Below are positions 10,514 to 21,354 of a stretch of 64,000 bases of DNA, piece after piece. Positions within the stretch are counted from its first letter, which is position 1; each line of letters begins with the position of its first letter. The position numbers and the translations under genes are program-made. This stretch comes from Pantoea sp. BAV 3049 (lineage in GTDB: Bacteria; Pseudomonadota; Gammaproteobacteria; Enterobacterales; Enterobacteriaceae). The DNA lies in assembly GCF_009765445.1 (NCBI RefSeq), contig NZ_WHOY01000031.1:1569007-1633006 (forward strand). The letters are read 5' to 3'. Below the pieces are notes generated by a model. The model had not been told where the DNA came from, did no database searches, and saw nothing but the letters and a program-made list of their open reading frames with translations.

Positions 10514-11485
10514 TCAGAATTCGCGTTGAACTGACATGTGTGCCAGAGCTTCCAGTGCGCTGCGCCAGGGAGATTCTGGTAAAGCTTTCAGAGCCGCGAT
10601 GGCTTTATCGGCTTCCTGCTCGGCGGCCTGACGGGTCCATTCCAGCGAGCCACACTGATGCATCGCTTCAAGAACAGGTTCCAGCAGATGACGACCATTT
10701 CCCTGCTCAATCGCACCACGGATCATCGCTGACTGTTCAGCTGTGCCGTTACGCATAGCGTGCAGCAGCGGTAACGTTGGCTTCCCTTCGCTCAGGTCAT
10801 CGCCAACATTTTTGCCCAGGGTTTTGCCATCGGCGCTGTAGTCCAGCAAATCATCGATTAACTGGAATGCGGTGCCAATAAATCGCCCGTAGTCCTGCAA
10901 CGCCTTTTCCTGCTCTGGCGTAGCTGAGGCGAGGATAGCGGATGATTGTGCCGCAGCTTCAAACAGACGCGCCGTCTTGCTGTAAATCACCCGCATATAG
11001 CTTTCTTCGGTGATATCTGGATCGTTACAGTTCATCAACTGCAACACTTCTCCTTCCGCAATCACATTTACCGCTTCAGACATCAGCGCCAGCACGCGCA
11101 GCGAGCCAAGGCTGGTCATCATCTGGAAGGCGCGGGTATAAATGAAATCGCCGACCAACACGCTGGCGGCATTGCCGAAGGCGGCATTAGCAGTGGCTTT
11201 GCCCCGTCGCATATCGGATTCATCAACCACATCGTCATGAAGCAGGGTGGCCGTATGGATGAATTCGATCAGGGCTGCGACGGTAACATGTTGTTTACCC
11301 GAGTAGTTTACCGCGCGGGCAGCCAGGACGGCGATCATCGGACGGATGCGTTTGCCCCCGCCGCTAATGATGTAGTAACCCAACTGATTGATGAGGGAAA
11401 CCTCAGAGTTCAGCTGTTCCAGGATCGTTGCATTGACGTCCGCCATATCCTGCGCGGTGAGTTCGTTTATCTGTTCTAAGTTCAT
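10514..11485 (-). CDS. ispB: Octaprenyl diphosphate synthase IspB
   Basis: Trans-prenyltransferase that elongates farnesyl diphosphate to the C40 side chain of ubiquinone and menaquinone. The first aspartate-rich motif is DDVVD at residues 84-88 with MRRG after it; the second is LIDDLLDY. GGGKRIRP near residue 43 binds the allylic substrate. The 323 residues equal E. coli. It diverges from rplU, as in E. coli. Confidence 0.98.
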   Translation of the reverse strand: MNLEQINELTAQDMADVNATILEQLNSEVSLINQLGYYIISGGGKRIRPMIAVLAARAVNYSGKQHVTVAALIEFIHTATLLHDDVVDESDMRRGKATANAAFGNAASVLVGDFIYTRAFQMMTSLGSLRVLALMSEAVNVIAEGEVLQLMNCNDPDITEESYMRVIYSKTARLFEAAAQSSAILASATPEQEKALQDYGRFIGTAFQLIDDLLDYSADGKTLGKNVGDDLSEGKPTLPLLHAMRNGTAEQSAMIRGAIEQGNGRHLLEPVLEAMHQCGSLEWTRQAAEQEADKAIAALKALPESPWRSALEALAHMSVQREF

Positions 11486-11641
11486 CAGTCTGTTCAGCTA
11501 TTGCTCAGTATGCTGCTATGATAAGCGTCTTTACCCGTGCCTGCGGCATGTAATGTATAACAGATTGTACTTGAAAAACGCGACCGTGAAACGTTTGCAT
11601 TCGCTTTGCGTTTTTTTTCTGCAATACCCCGCAACAGACAC

Positions 11642-11670
11642 TTGTCATTGCCTGGGATTTTGCGTAGAAT
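11642..11670 (+). promoter_or_regulatory. Sigma-70 promoter of rplU-rpmA
   Basis: TTGTCA (11642-11647) and TAGAAT (11665-11670) are separated by exactly 17 bases. The predicted transcript starts near 11677, leaving a ~65-base leader before rplU; a GC-rich discriminator (TCGCGCCC) fits stringent control of a ribosomal operon. Confidence 0.8.
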
Positions 11671-11701
11671 TCGCGCCCTATTGTGAATATTTATAGCGTA
11701 G

Positions 11702-12052
<351 letters not shown>

Positions 12053-12064
12053 GAGGAGATCTGA

Positions 12065-12325
<261 letters not shown>

Positions 12326-12374
12326 GGTTTTCGTGCCTGAAGGCGGTACCTGATACCGCTTTCAGCAGCGAATC

Positions 12375-12405
12375 AAAAAGCCCCGCAATCATAGCGGGGC
12401 TTTTT
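12375..12405 (+). terminator. Intrinsic terminator after rpmA
   Basis: AAAAAGCCCCGC pairs with GCGGGGCTTTTT around a 7-base loop. It separates rplU-rpmA from obgE. Confidence 0.88.
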
Positions 12406-12509
12406 ACATTCAGCATTTCAATCCACAAGCAGAGTCTGCGCCTGTGGGTTCACAGCAAAAGTCTTTTTGCTGTACACTTTATATTCAGCTGCACGATGTC
12501 CTGAGGTGA

Positions 12510-13745
<1,236 letters not shown>

Positions 13746-13752
13746 TCTTCTG

Positions 13753-13777
13753 AAGGGACACATTGCTGTCCCTTTTT
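13753..13777 (+). terminator. obgE terminator
   Basis: GGGACA/TGTCCC stem with a six-base loop followed by TTTTT, 8 bp after the obgE stop. Confidence 0.82.
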
Positions 13778-13845
13778 GCTTTTGTGTCTGCGTGACCCCG
13801 CCACTGATCAAGCCTCTTTCCGAAGCAAATACCGCTTTCAAACAA

Positions 13846-13868
13846 TAAAGATAATCATTATCATTCGC
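13846..13868 (+). promoter_or_regulatory. Fur box upstream of fepB
   Basis: GATAATCATTATC at 13850-13862 is a perfect 6-1-6 inverted repeat (GATAAT-C-ATTATC), the core of the Fur operator, 58 bp before the fepB ATG. It predicts repression by Fe2+-Fur. Confidence 0.85.
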
Positions 13869-13920
13869 TCTTCTGCGGATCAGCCCGGCTGCTCCCCTTT
13901 CGCTGAAAGAGCCAAACAAA

Positions 13921-14883
13921 ATGAGACTTGCTGTTTTACGCTTACCTTCGCTGTTGCTGTGCGCCCTGATCCTCTCCCCATCCGGCCATGCTGCCGATGG
14001 CTGGCCACGTTCGGTGCCTGGTCATGAGAGGCCGCTGGTTCTGCAACATCAGCCCCAACGTATCGTATCAACCAGCGTCACGCTGACCGGTTCGCTACTG
14101 GCGATTGGTGCGCCGGTTGTTGCCAGCGCCGCCACCATGCCGGGGCAGCGCTTCGCCGATAAGCAGGGTTTCTTCCGCCAATGGGGGGATATTGCCGTGA
14201 AGCAAGACGTGAAGCGGCTCTATTCCGGTGAGCCGAATCTGGAGACTATTGCGGCTGAAAAACCCGATCTGATTGTGGTCAGCGCCACCGGCAATGATTC
14301 CGCCATCGCGTTTTACGATCGTCTTTCGGTTATCGCACCGACGCTGGTCATCAACTATGACGACAAGAGCTGGCAGCAGGTTGAGCGGGAGCTTGCTCAG
14401 GCCACGGGCAATGAAGCCGGAGCTGAGCGTTCCATTCAGTCTTACGCGCAGCGCGAGGCGGAAGTGAAAGCGAAGCTGGCACTGCCGCCACAGCCGGTCT
14501 CCGCGCTGGTTTACAATCCTCATGCTCATATTGTTAACCTGTGGACCGGGGAATCAGCGCAGGGCAAGATGCTGGTGTCGCTGGGTTTTACGCTGGCCAC
14601 ACCGCCTGAAAGGATTCTACGCGGAAGCCAGCGCCTGAAGCGTAAAGACATTATCCCACTCAGCGGCGAGACGCTGGCTACCGGAATCACCGGAAGGTCG
14701 GTGCTGATGTTCGCTACCGATGATTCGGGCAAAGCGGCATTACTGTCCGAACCTCTGGTTGCGGGATCCGGGGCGATTCGCGCCGGTCACGTCTGGACTC
14801 TGGGTTACGACAGCTTCCGTCTTGATTACTACAGTGCCAATCATCTTCTGACCCGCCTTGAGCAACTGTTCAGTAAATCCTGA
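13921..14883 (+). CDS. fepB: Ferric-enterobactin periplasmic binding protein FepB
   Basis: Class III periplasmic binding protein that collects ferric catecholate siderophore from FepA and delivers it to an ABC permease. The signal peptide covers residues ~1-24 (hydrophobic core LLLCALILSPSGHA). The mature protein follows FepB through its length: PQRIVSTSVTLTGSLLA, APTLVINYDDKSWQQ, LWTGESAQGKMLVSLGFTLA and the FRLDYYSA tail; 320 residues. A Fur box precedes it and fepA follows on the same strand. The permease and ATPase partners (fepD, fepG, fepC), the esterase fes and ent biosynthesis genes are not in the window. The exact siderophore is inferred from the FepB/FepA match. Confidence 0.93.
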   Translation: MRLAVLRLPSLLLCALILSPSGHAADGWPRSVPGHERPLVLQHQPQRIVSTSVTLTGSLLAIGAPVVASAATMPGQRFADKQGFFRQWGDIAVKQDVKRLYSGEPNLETIAAEKPDLIVVSATGNDSAIAFYDRLSVIAPTLVINYDDKSWQQVERELAQATGNEAGAERSIQSYAQREAEVKAKLALPPQPVSALVYNPHAHIVNLWTGESAQGKMLVSLGFTLATPPERILRGSQRLKRKDIIPLSGETLATGITGRSVLMFATDDSGKAALLSEPLVAGSGAIRAGHVWTLGYDSFRLDYYSANHLLTRLEQLFSKS

Positions 14884-14889
14884 TTACTG

Positions 14890-14929
14890 GCCCGGCAGTT
14901 GCTTAAGCTGACGGGCACTTTTCTCTTCT
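14890..14929 (+). terminator. Possible terminator between fepB and fepA
   Basis: GCCCG-G-CAG pairs with CTG-A-CGGGC (one G-A mismatch, 9-base loop) followed by ACTTTTCTCTTC. The T-run is imperfect, so termination may be partial. Confidence 0.5.
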
Positions 14930-15004
14930 CTCCGCCGGATCTGATTGATTAATCACCTGTCGTAACCACAACAAATAAAAGACATTTCAATGAGAATGCG
15001 ATAA

Positions 15005-15028
15005 ATAATCGAATTGATAATTATTTTT
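15005..15028 (+). promoter_or_regulatory. Putative degenerate Fur box before fepA
   Basis: GATAATTATTTTT at 15016-15028 matches one half of the Fur core (GATAAT) exactly and the other half in four of six positions. The surroundings are AT-rich. Weaker than the fepB site, but placed about 85-97 bp before the chosen fepA start. Confidence 0.4.
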
Positions 15029-15112
15029 ATTTGCAATAATGTATTTCCGTCTATTTACTTTATAACTTGCCCCAAAAATACGGGTTGGGCGGATCTGCAG
15101 GGAATCAGACTT

Positions 15113-17323
15113 TTGAAAAAATTATCGCGTTTATCTTTAGCTATCTTTATTGAACTTGGGATGGTGACAACAGTGATGGCTGCCGATGCTGACACTGCGG
15201 GTACGTTGGTGGTGACTGCCGCACAGCAGAATCTTCAGGCTCCGGGCGTTTCGACCATCACCGCTGACGAAATCAAAAAACGTCCTCCTGCCCGTGATCT
15301 GTCTGAAATTATTCGTACCATGCCGGGCGTTAACCTGACCGGCAACTCGACCAGCGGGCAGCGTGGCAATAACCGTCAGATCGACATTCGCGGAATGGGG
15401 CCGGAAAACACCCTGATCCTGATTGATGGAATGCCGGTCTCCAGCCGTAACTCTGTCCGTCTGGGCTGGCGTGGTGAACGTGATACCCGTGGTGATACTG
15501 ACTGGGTGCCGCCAGAGATGGTTGATCATATTGAAGTGATTAGGGGACCGGCTGCGGCCCGTTATGGCAACGGTGCTGCGGGTGGCGTGGTGAACATCAT
15601 CACCAAACAGACCACCAATGAATGGCACGGTTCGTGGAATACCTACCTGAACATGCCCGAGCATAAAGAAGAAGGGGCGTCCAAACGCACCAACTTCTCG
15701 CTCAACGGGCCACTGGGAGACGCTTTCAGCTTCCAGCTGTATGGCAACCTCAGCAAAACTCAGGCTGATGCGCAATACATCAACGAAGGGCATCAGTCGC
15801 TGAGAACGGGAACTTATGCTGATACCGTTCCCGCCGGGCGTGAAGGTGTGGAGAATAAGGATATTCACGGCAAACTGCGCTGGGAATTTGCTCCGCGCCA
15901 GGCGCTGGAATTCACTGCGGGTTACAGCCGTCAGGGCAATCGCTATGCAGGCGATACGCAAAATACCAACACCAGTACGTTGGTGAAAGATAGCTATGGG
16001 AAAGAGACTAACCGTCTGTACCGTCAGAACTTTGCCATTAACTGGACCGGTGTCTGGGATAATGGAGTCAGTACCCGCAGCTATGCGCAGTATGAAAAAA
16101 CCCGTAATACACGAATGGATGAAGGGTTGGCCGGGGGAACCGAAGGTATCTTCTCCGATGACGGCTTTTCCACCATCCAGCTTGATGATGTTTTGCTGCA
16201 CAGCGAAATCAGTGTGCCTTTTGAATTGCTGGTCAATCAGACTGCGACCTTTGGTACCGAATGGAACCAGCAGCGCATGAAGGATGGCGCTTCCAATACT
16301 CAGGCCCTGTCCGGCGGTGGTATTGACGGAATCGACACCACCAACCGTAGCCCGTACTCCTCGGCAGACATTTTCTCGCTGTTTGCGGAAGACAATATGG
16401 AGCTGACCGACAGCACCATGCTGGTTCCGGGTCTGCGCTTCGACCATCACAGCATTGTGGGCAACAACTGGAGCCCCTCTCTGAACCTGTCGCAGGTGCT
16501 GGCCGATGACTTCACTCTCAAGCTGGGGATTGCCAGAGCCTATAAAGCGCCAAGCCTGTACCAGACCAACCCGAACTACGTGCTGTACAGCAAGGGCCAG
16601 GGATGCGCGGCCAGTGCCGCAGGATGCTATCTGATTGGCAATGAAGATCTTAAACCTGAGACCTCCATTAACAAGGAGGTGGGCATTGAGTACAAACATG
16701 ATGATTATCAGGCTGGCCTGACCTGGTTCCGCAATGATTACCGTAACAAAATTGAGTCGGGCTATCTGCCGACCGGCGTTTCAACCACCGGCACCACGGA
16801 TATCTATAAATGGGAAAACGTGCCGAAAGCCGTGGTTGAAGGACTGGAAGGGACGGTAAATTTCCCGGTGACGGAGGCCGTCACCTGGAATAACAACCTG
16901 ACTTATATGCTGCAGAGTAAGAATAAAACCACCGGCGACCGTTTGTCAGTGATCCCGCAATACACACTGAACTCCACGCTGGCATGGCAGGCAACAGAGG
17001 ATTTATCGTTGCAAACCACCTTCACCTGGTACGGCCGTCAGACGCCGAAGAAGTATAACTACAAGGGAGAGGCGGTGACCGGTACGGAGAAATCAACGGT
17101 CAGCCCTTATTCCATTCTGGGGCTGAGTGGTACCTATGATGTAAATAAATATGCCAGCGTCACGCTGGGGGTGGATAATCTGTTTGATAAGCGTCACTTC
17201 CGTGAGGGTAATGCGCAGACAACCGGCAATGCCGCGACCAATGCTTACATGTACGGGGCTGGTGCGAACACTTACAACGAAGCCGGACGCACCTGGTATG
17301 TGAGTGTGAATACACACTTCTGA
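15113..17323 (+). CDS. fepA: TonB-dependent ferric-enterobactin receptor FepA
   Basis: Outer-membrane 22-strand barrel with an N-terminal plug, importing ferric enterobactin with TonB energy. The TTG at 15113 gives a typical signal peptide (LKKLSRLSLAIFIELG, cut near VMA-AD) with AGGGA upstream; no in-frame ATG is suitably placed, and a second TTG at 15014 would add ~33 atypical residues. A TonB box (TLVVTA) follows. The plug carries STSGQRGNNRQIDIRGMGPE and the barrel ends TWYVSVNTHF, both diagnostic of FepA. The 736 residues approximate E. coli FepA. In E. coli fepA neighbours fes/entF; here it neighbours fepB. Confidence 0.93.
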   Translation: MKKLSRLSLAIFIELGMVTTVMAADADTAGTLVVTAAQQNLQAPGVSTITADEIKKRPPARDLSEIIRTMPGVNLTGNSTSGQRGNNRQIDIRGMGPENTLILIDGMPVSSRNSVRLGWRGERDTRGDTDWVPPEMVDHIEVIRGPAAARYGNGAAGGVVNIITKQTTNEWHGSWNTYLNMPEHKEEGASKRTNFSLNGPLGDAFSFQLYGNLSKTQADAQYINEGHQSLRTGTYADTVPAGREGVENKDIHGKLRWEFAPRQALEFTAGYSRQGNRYAGDTQNTNTSTLVKDSYGKETNRLYRQNFAINWTGVWDNGVSTRSYAQYEKTRNTRMDEGLAGGTEGIFSDDGFSTIQLDDVLLHSEISVPFELLVNQTATFGTEWNQQRMKDGASNTQALSGGGIDGIDTTNRSPYSSADIFSLFAEDNMELTDSTMLVPGLRFDHHSIVGNNWSPSLNLSQVLADDFTLKLGIARAYKAPSLYQTNPNYVLYSKGQGCAASAAGCYLIGNEDLKPETSINKEVGIEYKHDDYQAGLTWFRNDYRNKIESGYLPTGVSTTGTTDIYKWENVPKAVVEGLEGTVNFPVTEAVTWNNNLTYMLQSKNKTTGDRLSVIPQYTLNSTLAWQATEDLSLQTTFTWYGRQTPKKYNYKGEAVTGTEKSTVSPYSILGLSGTYDVNKYASVTLGVDNLFDKRHFREGNAQTTGNAATNAYMYGAGANTYNEAGRTWYVSVNTHF

Positions 17324-17356
17324 TGGCAACAGCGGTGGGCGAATGGACTCGCCCGG

Positions 17357-18412
17357 TCAGTTCAGTTTGGCTGGCAGCCAGCAGATGGCATTCAGCCCAC
17401 TTCGGTCCTGTCGGTTGGTTAACCGCAGTTCGCCATGGTGGATTTGAGTAATTCGCTGAACGATATTCAGGCCCAAACCGCTGCCGCCATAACGTTGATC
17501 CATGCGGCGGAAAGCTTTGGTCAGATCCTGCGATGCAGAAGGGTCGATACCGGGGCCTTCATCCCGGACGGTAAAGCTGCTGCCGTTCTCTTCTTTCTGC
17601 ACGATCAGGGTGATATGGCTGCCTTCGGGGCTGTATCTGGAGGCGTTCTCCAGCAGATTGCGCAGCATAAGACGCAGCAGAACTGCATCACCCTGAACCT
17701 CCTGCGTATCGTCACCCGCCAGCTCAAGGGTCTGATTACGTAGCGTCAGCATTTCGACCATCTCCAGCTGCAGCGGTTCGAACACCTGATTCCAGTTCAC
17801 CACCTGATAGTGTCCGCTTGCCAGCGCCTGACCGGCACGCGACAGCATCAGCAACTGCTCGATGACGTGCATCAACTGGTCAATGCGCTGAACCAGCATC
17901 GGCCCCTGAGAGACTCCCTGTTGCTCAAGCAGTTCGAGGTGCAGACGCAACCCGGCGAGTGGCGTTCGCAATTCGTGCGCGGCATCTGCAGTGAACAGTC
18001 TTTCCTGCTGTAGCGTGTGATCCAGCCTGCTTAACAGCTGATTCATTGCGCCGGTGACGGCAGCGATCTCATCCATATCGGAGAAATGCGGCAGGGGAGA
18101 GAGGTTATCCGCTGAACGTTCTGAAAGGCTTTTCTGTAACGAGCGCAGAGGACGAATAATCCAGCTGATTGCCCAGAACGACAACAGCAGGGTAAAGCAG
18201 ACCATCACGATGGATGGCAGCAGCAGTGAGGCAATCGCTTCGCGAATTTCGCCTTCAACACGTTCATTACGGGCATGAGCGGACAGCGTTTCGTTGACCA
18301 GAAAACCAATCTGCTCGCGACTTTCATGCCACAGCCAGGCGGCGCTCATCAGCTGACAGGTCAGAAGAATAAGCGCCAGCATAATCAGCAAACGCCGACG
18401 CATACTGTTCAA
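17357..18412 (-). CDS. pmrB: Sensor histidine kinase PmrB (BasS)
   Basis: Inner-membrane sensor of the PmrAB system, which in relatives responds to ferric iron and low pH and controls lipid A modification. Two transmembrane helices (~8-28 and ~64-84) enclose a short periplasmic loop. Then come a HAMP segment, an H-box AAHELRTPLAGLRLH, an N-box LRNLLENASRYS and the G boxes DEGPGID and GGSGLGLNIV. The whole cytoplasmic part follows BasS closely. The loop holds three ExxE motifs (residues 30-33, 50-53, 55-58), the type used for Fe(III) sensing in Salmonella PmrB. Its ATG overlaps the pmrA stop by 4 bp. 351 residues; a start at codon 4 is also possible. Confidence 0.92.
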   Translation of the reverse strand: MNSMRRRLLIMLALILLTCQLMSAAWLWHESREQIGFLVNETLSAHARNERVEGEIREAIASLLLPSIVMVCFTLLLSFWAISWIIRPLRSLQKSLSERSADNLSPLPHFSDMDEIAAVTGAMNQLLSRLDHTLQQERLFTADAAHELRTPLAGLRLHLELLEQQGVSQGPMLVQRIDQLMHVIEQLLMLSRAGQALASGHYQVVNWNQVFEPLQLEMVEMLTLRNQTLELAGDDTQEVQGDAVLLRLMLRNLLENASRYSPEGSHITLIVQKEENGSSFTVRDEGPGIDPSASQDLTKAFRRMDQRYGGSGLGLNIVQRITQIHHGELRLTNRQDRSGLNAICWLPAKLN

Positions 18413-19071
18413 GATCGTTCTTCCAGACGGTAGCCCACGCCACGCACGGTTTTGATCCGATCTTTGCCCAGCTTACGGCGCAGGTTATGAATATGGACTT
18501 CCAGCGTGTTGGAACCGGTATCGTCCTGCCAGCTGTAAAGATCCTGTTGCAGTGTTTCCCGGTGCACCGTCTGGCCAATACGCATCAACAGGCGCGTAAG
18601 CAGAGCAAACTCTTTCGGTGTGATTTCAACCGGCTGATCGTCAAGGCAGACCTGCTGCGAGGAGAGATTCAGGGAGATGTCGCCATGCTGCAGCAGATTA
18701 TCGCTACGTCCCTGATAACGCCTGATCAAAGCCCGTACGCGAGCCTTCAGCTCAACCAGAGCAAAAGGCTTCACAAGATAATCATCGGCCCCGGCATCCA
18801 GTCCTTCCACCCGATCCTCCAGTGCGTCACGAGCCGTGAGGATTAGCACGGGCAAATCGATATTCTCTTTACGCCACTGACACAGCAGATCCCCGCCGTC
18901 ACGATCGGGTAAGCCCAGATCCAGCACGATCAGACTGTATTGCCCGCTCTGCAGTAGGGCACAGGCTTCTGACCCTTTTGTGGCCGAGTCCACGGCGTAA
19001 CCCTCACTGGTCAGCGCCTGAACCAGTCCGCCCAGCAGAAGGGCATCATCTTCAACAATCAGTAGTTTCAT
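18409..19071 (-). CDS. pmrA: Response regulator PmrA (BasR)
   Basis: OmpR-family response regulator partner of PmrB. The receiver domain has Asp-Asp near residue 8-9, the phosphoacceptor in VLDLGLPD (~Asp51) and Lys in YLVKPF; the C-terminal winged helix has TPKEFALLTRL and NTLEVHIHNLRRKLG. It matches BasR/PmrA along all 220 residues. It starts only 5 bp after the dacB stop, so dacB-pmrA-pmrB is probably one transcript. Confidence 0.93.
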   Translation of the reverse strand: MKLLIVEDDALLLGGLVQALTSEGYAVDSATKGSEACALLQSGQYSLIVLDLGLPDRDGGDLLCQWRKENIDLPVLILTARDALEDRVEGLDAGADDYLVKPFALVELKARVRALIRRYQGRSDNLLQHGDISLNLSSQQVCLDDQPVEITPKEFALLTRLLMRIGQTVHRETLQQDLYSWQDDTGSNTLEVHIHNLRRKLGKDRIKTVRGVGYRLEERS

Positions 19072-19076
19072 TATCT

Positions 19077-20510
19077 TTAGTTGTTTTGGTAAACATCCTT
19101 ATAGAGTCGGCTTTCAAAGCGTACCAGAGGAATTCTGCGCTGTTTCTGATCCTGCGGCGGTACGGCATAGCCAGAAAGAAACTGGACGAAGGCCACGCGC
19201 TGACCGCTGGCAGTAGTCATAAAACCGGCGAGGTTATACACGCCCTGCAGCGATCCGGTTTTGGCCGAGACCTTGCCGTCAACGCCTGCTTCATGAAGAC
19301 CACCGCGATAGCGTAGCGTTCCGTCATAGCCAGCTAGTGGCAACATGGAAATAAAGTTCAGCTGTTGATCATTTTGTGCAATGTATTGCAACACCTGCAT
19401 CATAGTAGCAGGGGAAATCAGATCGTGGCGCGACAGCCCGGATCCATCCATCTGAATGCTGTTGCCGAGATCGATATTGGCTTTCTGCCGCAGGATCTGA
19501 CGCACGGCATCGGAACCGGCACGCCATGTACCCGGCACGCCGAAGCGTTCATGGCCAATGGTACGGAAAACGGTATCGGCGATCATGTTGTCCGACTTTT
19601 TCAGCATAATTTTCAGCAGGTCATGCAATGGAGCAGACTGTGTTTCTGCCAGCGCGGTGGCTGGTTGCGTAGGTTGTGTCTGGCGAAGCAGGTGACCTGA
19701 ATAATCGATCCCCGCATCCTGCAGTTCAGCTTTCAGCAGCGCACCGGCATAACTGGCACCGTCCTGAATGGCAAAGGCCAGCGGCAGCGGTTCAGCGCGC
19801 TGGGTCATGCAACCTGTCAGCGTAAAGCGGTTCAACTCGCCCGGCACCACGTCCAGTTCACAGTATTGAGCATCAGACGAGCCACGAGCCAGCGTACGCA
19901 CTTCGCTGAACATATTGACCGGATAGTAAGATGCCACGCGGATAAAGGCTTTATCGCCTGGGTTCGGCGCGCTATAGAGCGAGACCGAGAAGCAATTACG
20001 ATCAACGATTGCCGCGCCCGGAGGTGCACTGAAGCACTGGGTCAGATCGTTCCACGGCCAGCCCGGGGCCTTGTCGTGACTGGCAAACACGGAAGTATCG
20101 ATAACCAGGTTGCCCTGAATATGCTGCACGCCCTGTTTTTTCAGCGTAGCCACCATGTTGCGCAGGTCCTGTCGGGTCAACGTGGGATCGCCGTCAAACC
20201 GCGCCACAAGATCTCCCTTCAGCGTACCGCCGCTGAGGGTTCCTTTACTTTCCAACTGGGTATGAAAACGGAAGTCCGGCCCCAACTGCAAAAGAGCGGC
20301 CAGTGCGGTAAGCAGTTTCATGGTACTGGCAGGAAGCGCCATCTGTTTACTGTGGTAGTCAATAGAAGGCGTGCTTGCGCCTGTTTTCTGTACAATCAGC
20401 GCCAGATTCGCGCCATCAGGTAAATACTGGGTGTAGTTTTCAACCGGGGTAGCGTGGGCATTCAGCATAAATGCGCAGGTTAAGCCGGTAACAATTCGTG
20501 AAAATCGCAT
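19077..20510 (-). CDS. dacB: D-alanyl-D-alanine carboxypeptidase/endopeptidase DacB (PBP4)
   Basis: Periplasmic class C penicillin-binding protein that trims and cleaves peptidoglycan cross-links. The start at 20510 (MRFSRIVTGLTCAF) gives a signal peptide and 477 residues, the E. coli length; an earlier start at 20618 would add 36 residues with no counterpart. Catalytic motifs: S62-T-M-K65, SDN in KKSDNMIAD, and KTG in SAKTGSLQG. Unlike E. coli it is followed at once by pmrAB. It diverges from greA. Confidence 0.96.
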   Translation of the reverse strand: MRFSRIVTGLTCAFMLNAHATPVENYTQYLPDGANLALIVQKTGASTPSIDYHSKQMALPASTMKLLTALAALLQLGPDFRFHTQLESKGTLSGGTLKGDLVARFDGDPTLTRQDLRNMVATLKKQGVQHIQGNLVIDTSVFASHDKAPGWPWNDLTQCFSAPPGAAIVDRNCFSVSLYSAPNPGDKAFIRVASYYPVNMFSEVRTLARGSSDAQYCELDVVPGELNRFTLTGCMTQRAEPLPLAFAIQDGASYAGALLKAELQDAGIDYSGHLLRQTQPTQPATALAETQSAPLHDLLKIMLKKSDNMIADTVFRTIGHERFGVPGTWRAGSDAVRQILRQKANIDLGNSIQMDGSGLSRHDLISPATMMQVLQYIAQNDQQLNFISMLPLAGYDGTLRYRGGLHEAGVDGKVSAKTGSLQGVYNLAGFMTTASGQRVAFVQFLSGYAVPPQDQKQRRIPLVRFESRLYKDVYQNN

Positions 20511-20758
20511 AATCTCGCGTTTACTGACAGGTGATGTTGTCATACTACGGTGCATCAAGGTGGAAAGTAAACGATGACCCATAAGGAACTCTGCGGTAAA
20601 ATACGTATCAAAATGCAAACCTCCAGGCCCTGGGGCACACCTCCGGGGCTGGTTTCTTTCGTTTGTAATTCAGTGGCAAGCGCCGCAGAACGCTTTTTCT
20701 GCATCAACCTGTCAGGATGACGAAATTTTGTACAGGACAGATTTTACGAGGTATTGAG

Positions 20759-21235
20759 ATGAATCAGATTCCGATGACGTTAAGGGGCGCAGAAAGACTG
20801 CGCGAAGAGCTCGAAGAGCTGAAAACCATTAAACGCCCCAGAATTATTGCCTCAATTGCTGAAGCGCGTGAGCACGGCGACTTAAAAGAAAACGCAGAGT
20901 ATCACGCTGCGCGCGAAGAGCAGGGCTTCTGTGAAGGACGAATCCAGGAAATCGAAGCCAAGCTGTCAAATGCTCAGGTGATCGACGTGACTAAAATGAA
21001 CGCTAACGGTCGTATCATTTTCGGTTCTACCGTCACCGTGCTGAATCTGGATACGGACGAAGAGGCGACCTATCGCATCGTGGGTGATGACGAAGCCGAC
21101 TTTAAGCAGAATCTGATCTCAGTGAACTCGCCAATGGCCCGTGGCCTGATTGGTAAAGAAGTGGATGATGTTACCGTGATTAAAACACCGGGCGGCGATG
21201 TGGAATATGAAATTCTGAAAATTGAATACCTCTGA
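20759..21235 (+). CDS. greA: Transcription elongation factor GreA
   Basis: Rescues backtracked RNA polymerase by stimulating transcript cleavage through the secondary channel. Starting at 20759 it has 158 residues ([19 protein letters not shown]). The coiled-coil tip carries the acidic pair in [13 protein letters not shown]; the C-terminal FKBP-like domain ends [20 protein letters not shown] is about 8 bases upstream. An upstream in-frame start at 20717 adds residues not found in the family. Confidence 0.97.
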   Translation: MNQIPMTLRGAERLREELEELKTIKRPRIIASIAEAREHGDLKENAEYHAAREEQGFCEGRIQEIEAKLSNAQVIDVTKMNANGRIIFGSTVTVLNLDTDEEATYRIVGDDEADFKQNLISVNSPMARGLIGKEVDDVTVIKTPGGDVEYEILKIEYL

Positions 21236-21271
21236 CGGGTGCTGCTTCAACCTTACAGAGTGTAAAGAAAG

Positions 21272-21297
21272 GAAAAAGGCCGCATAGCGGCCTTTTA
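21272..21297. terminator. Bidirectional terminator between greA and yhbY
   Basis: AAAAGGCCGC and GCGGCCTTTT form a 10-bp perfect stem with loop ATA. A-run on one side and T-run on the other allow use by both convergent genes. Confidence 0.85.
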
Positions 21298-21354
21298 TCA
21301 ACATCAGGAGCGTGGCACCTTCTTCTGGCTAAGTTGCCGGTAGGTGCCTGATCT

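Noticed and set aside
15137-16699. Long open frame of ~520 codons on the minus strand inside fepA
   Set aside because: It is fully opposite a well-supported TonB receptor gene, has no recognisable domain and no ribosome-binding site; it reflects codon bias of the sense gene.
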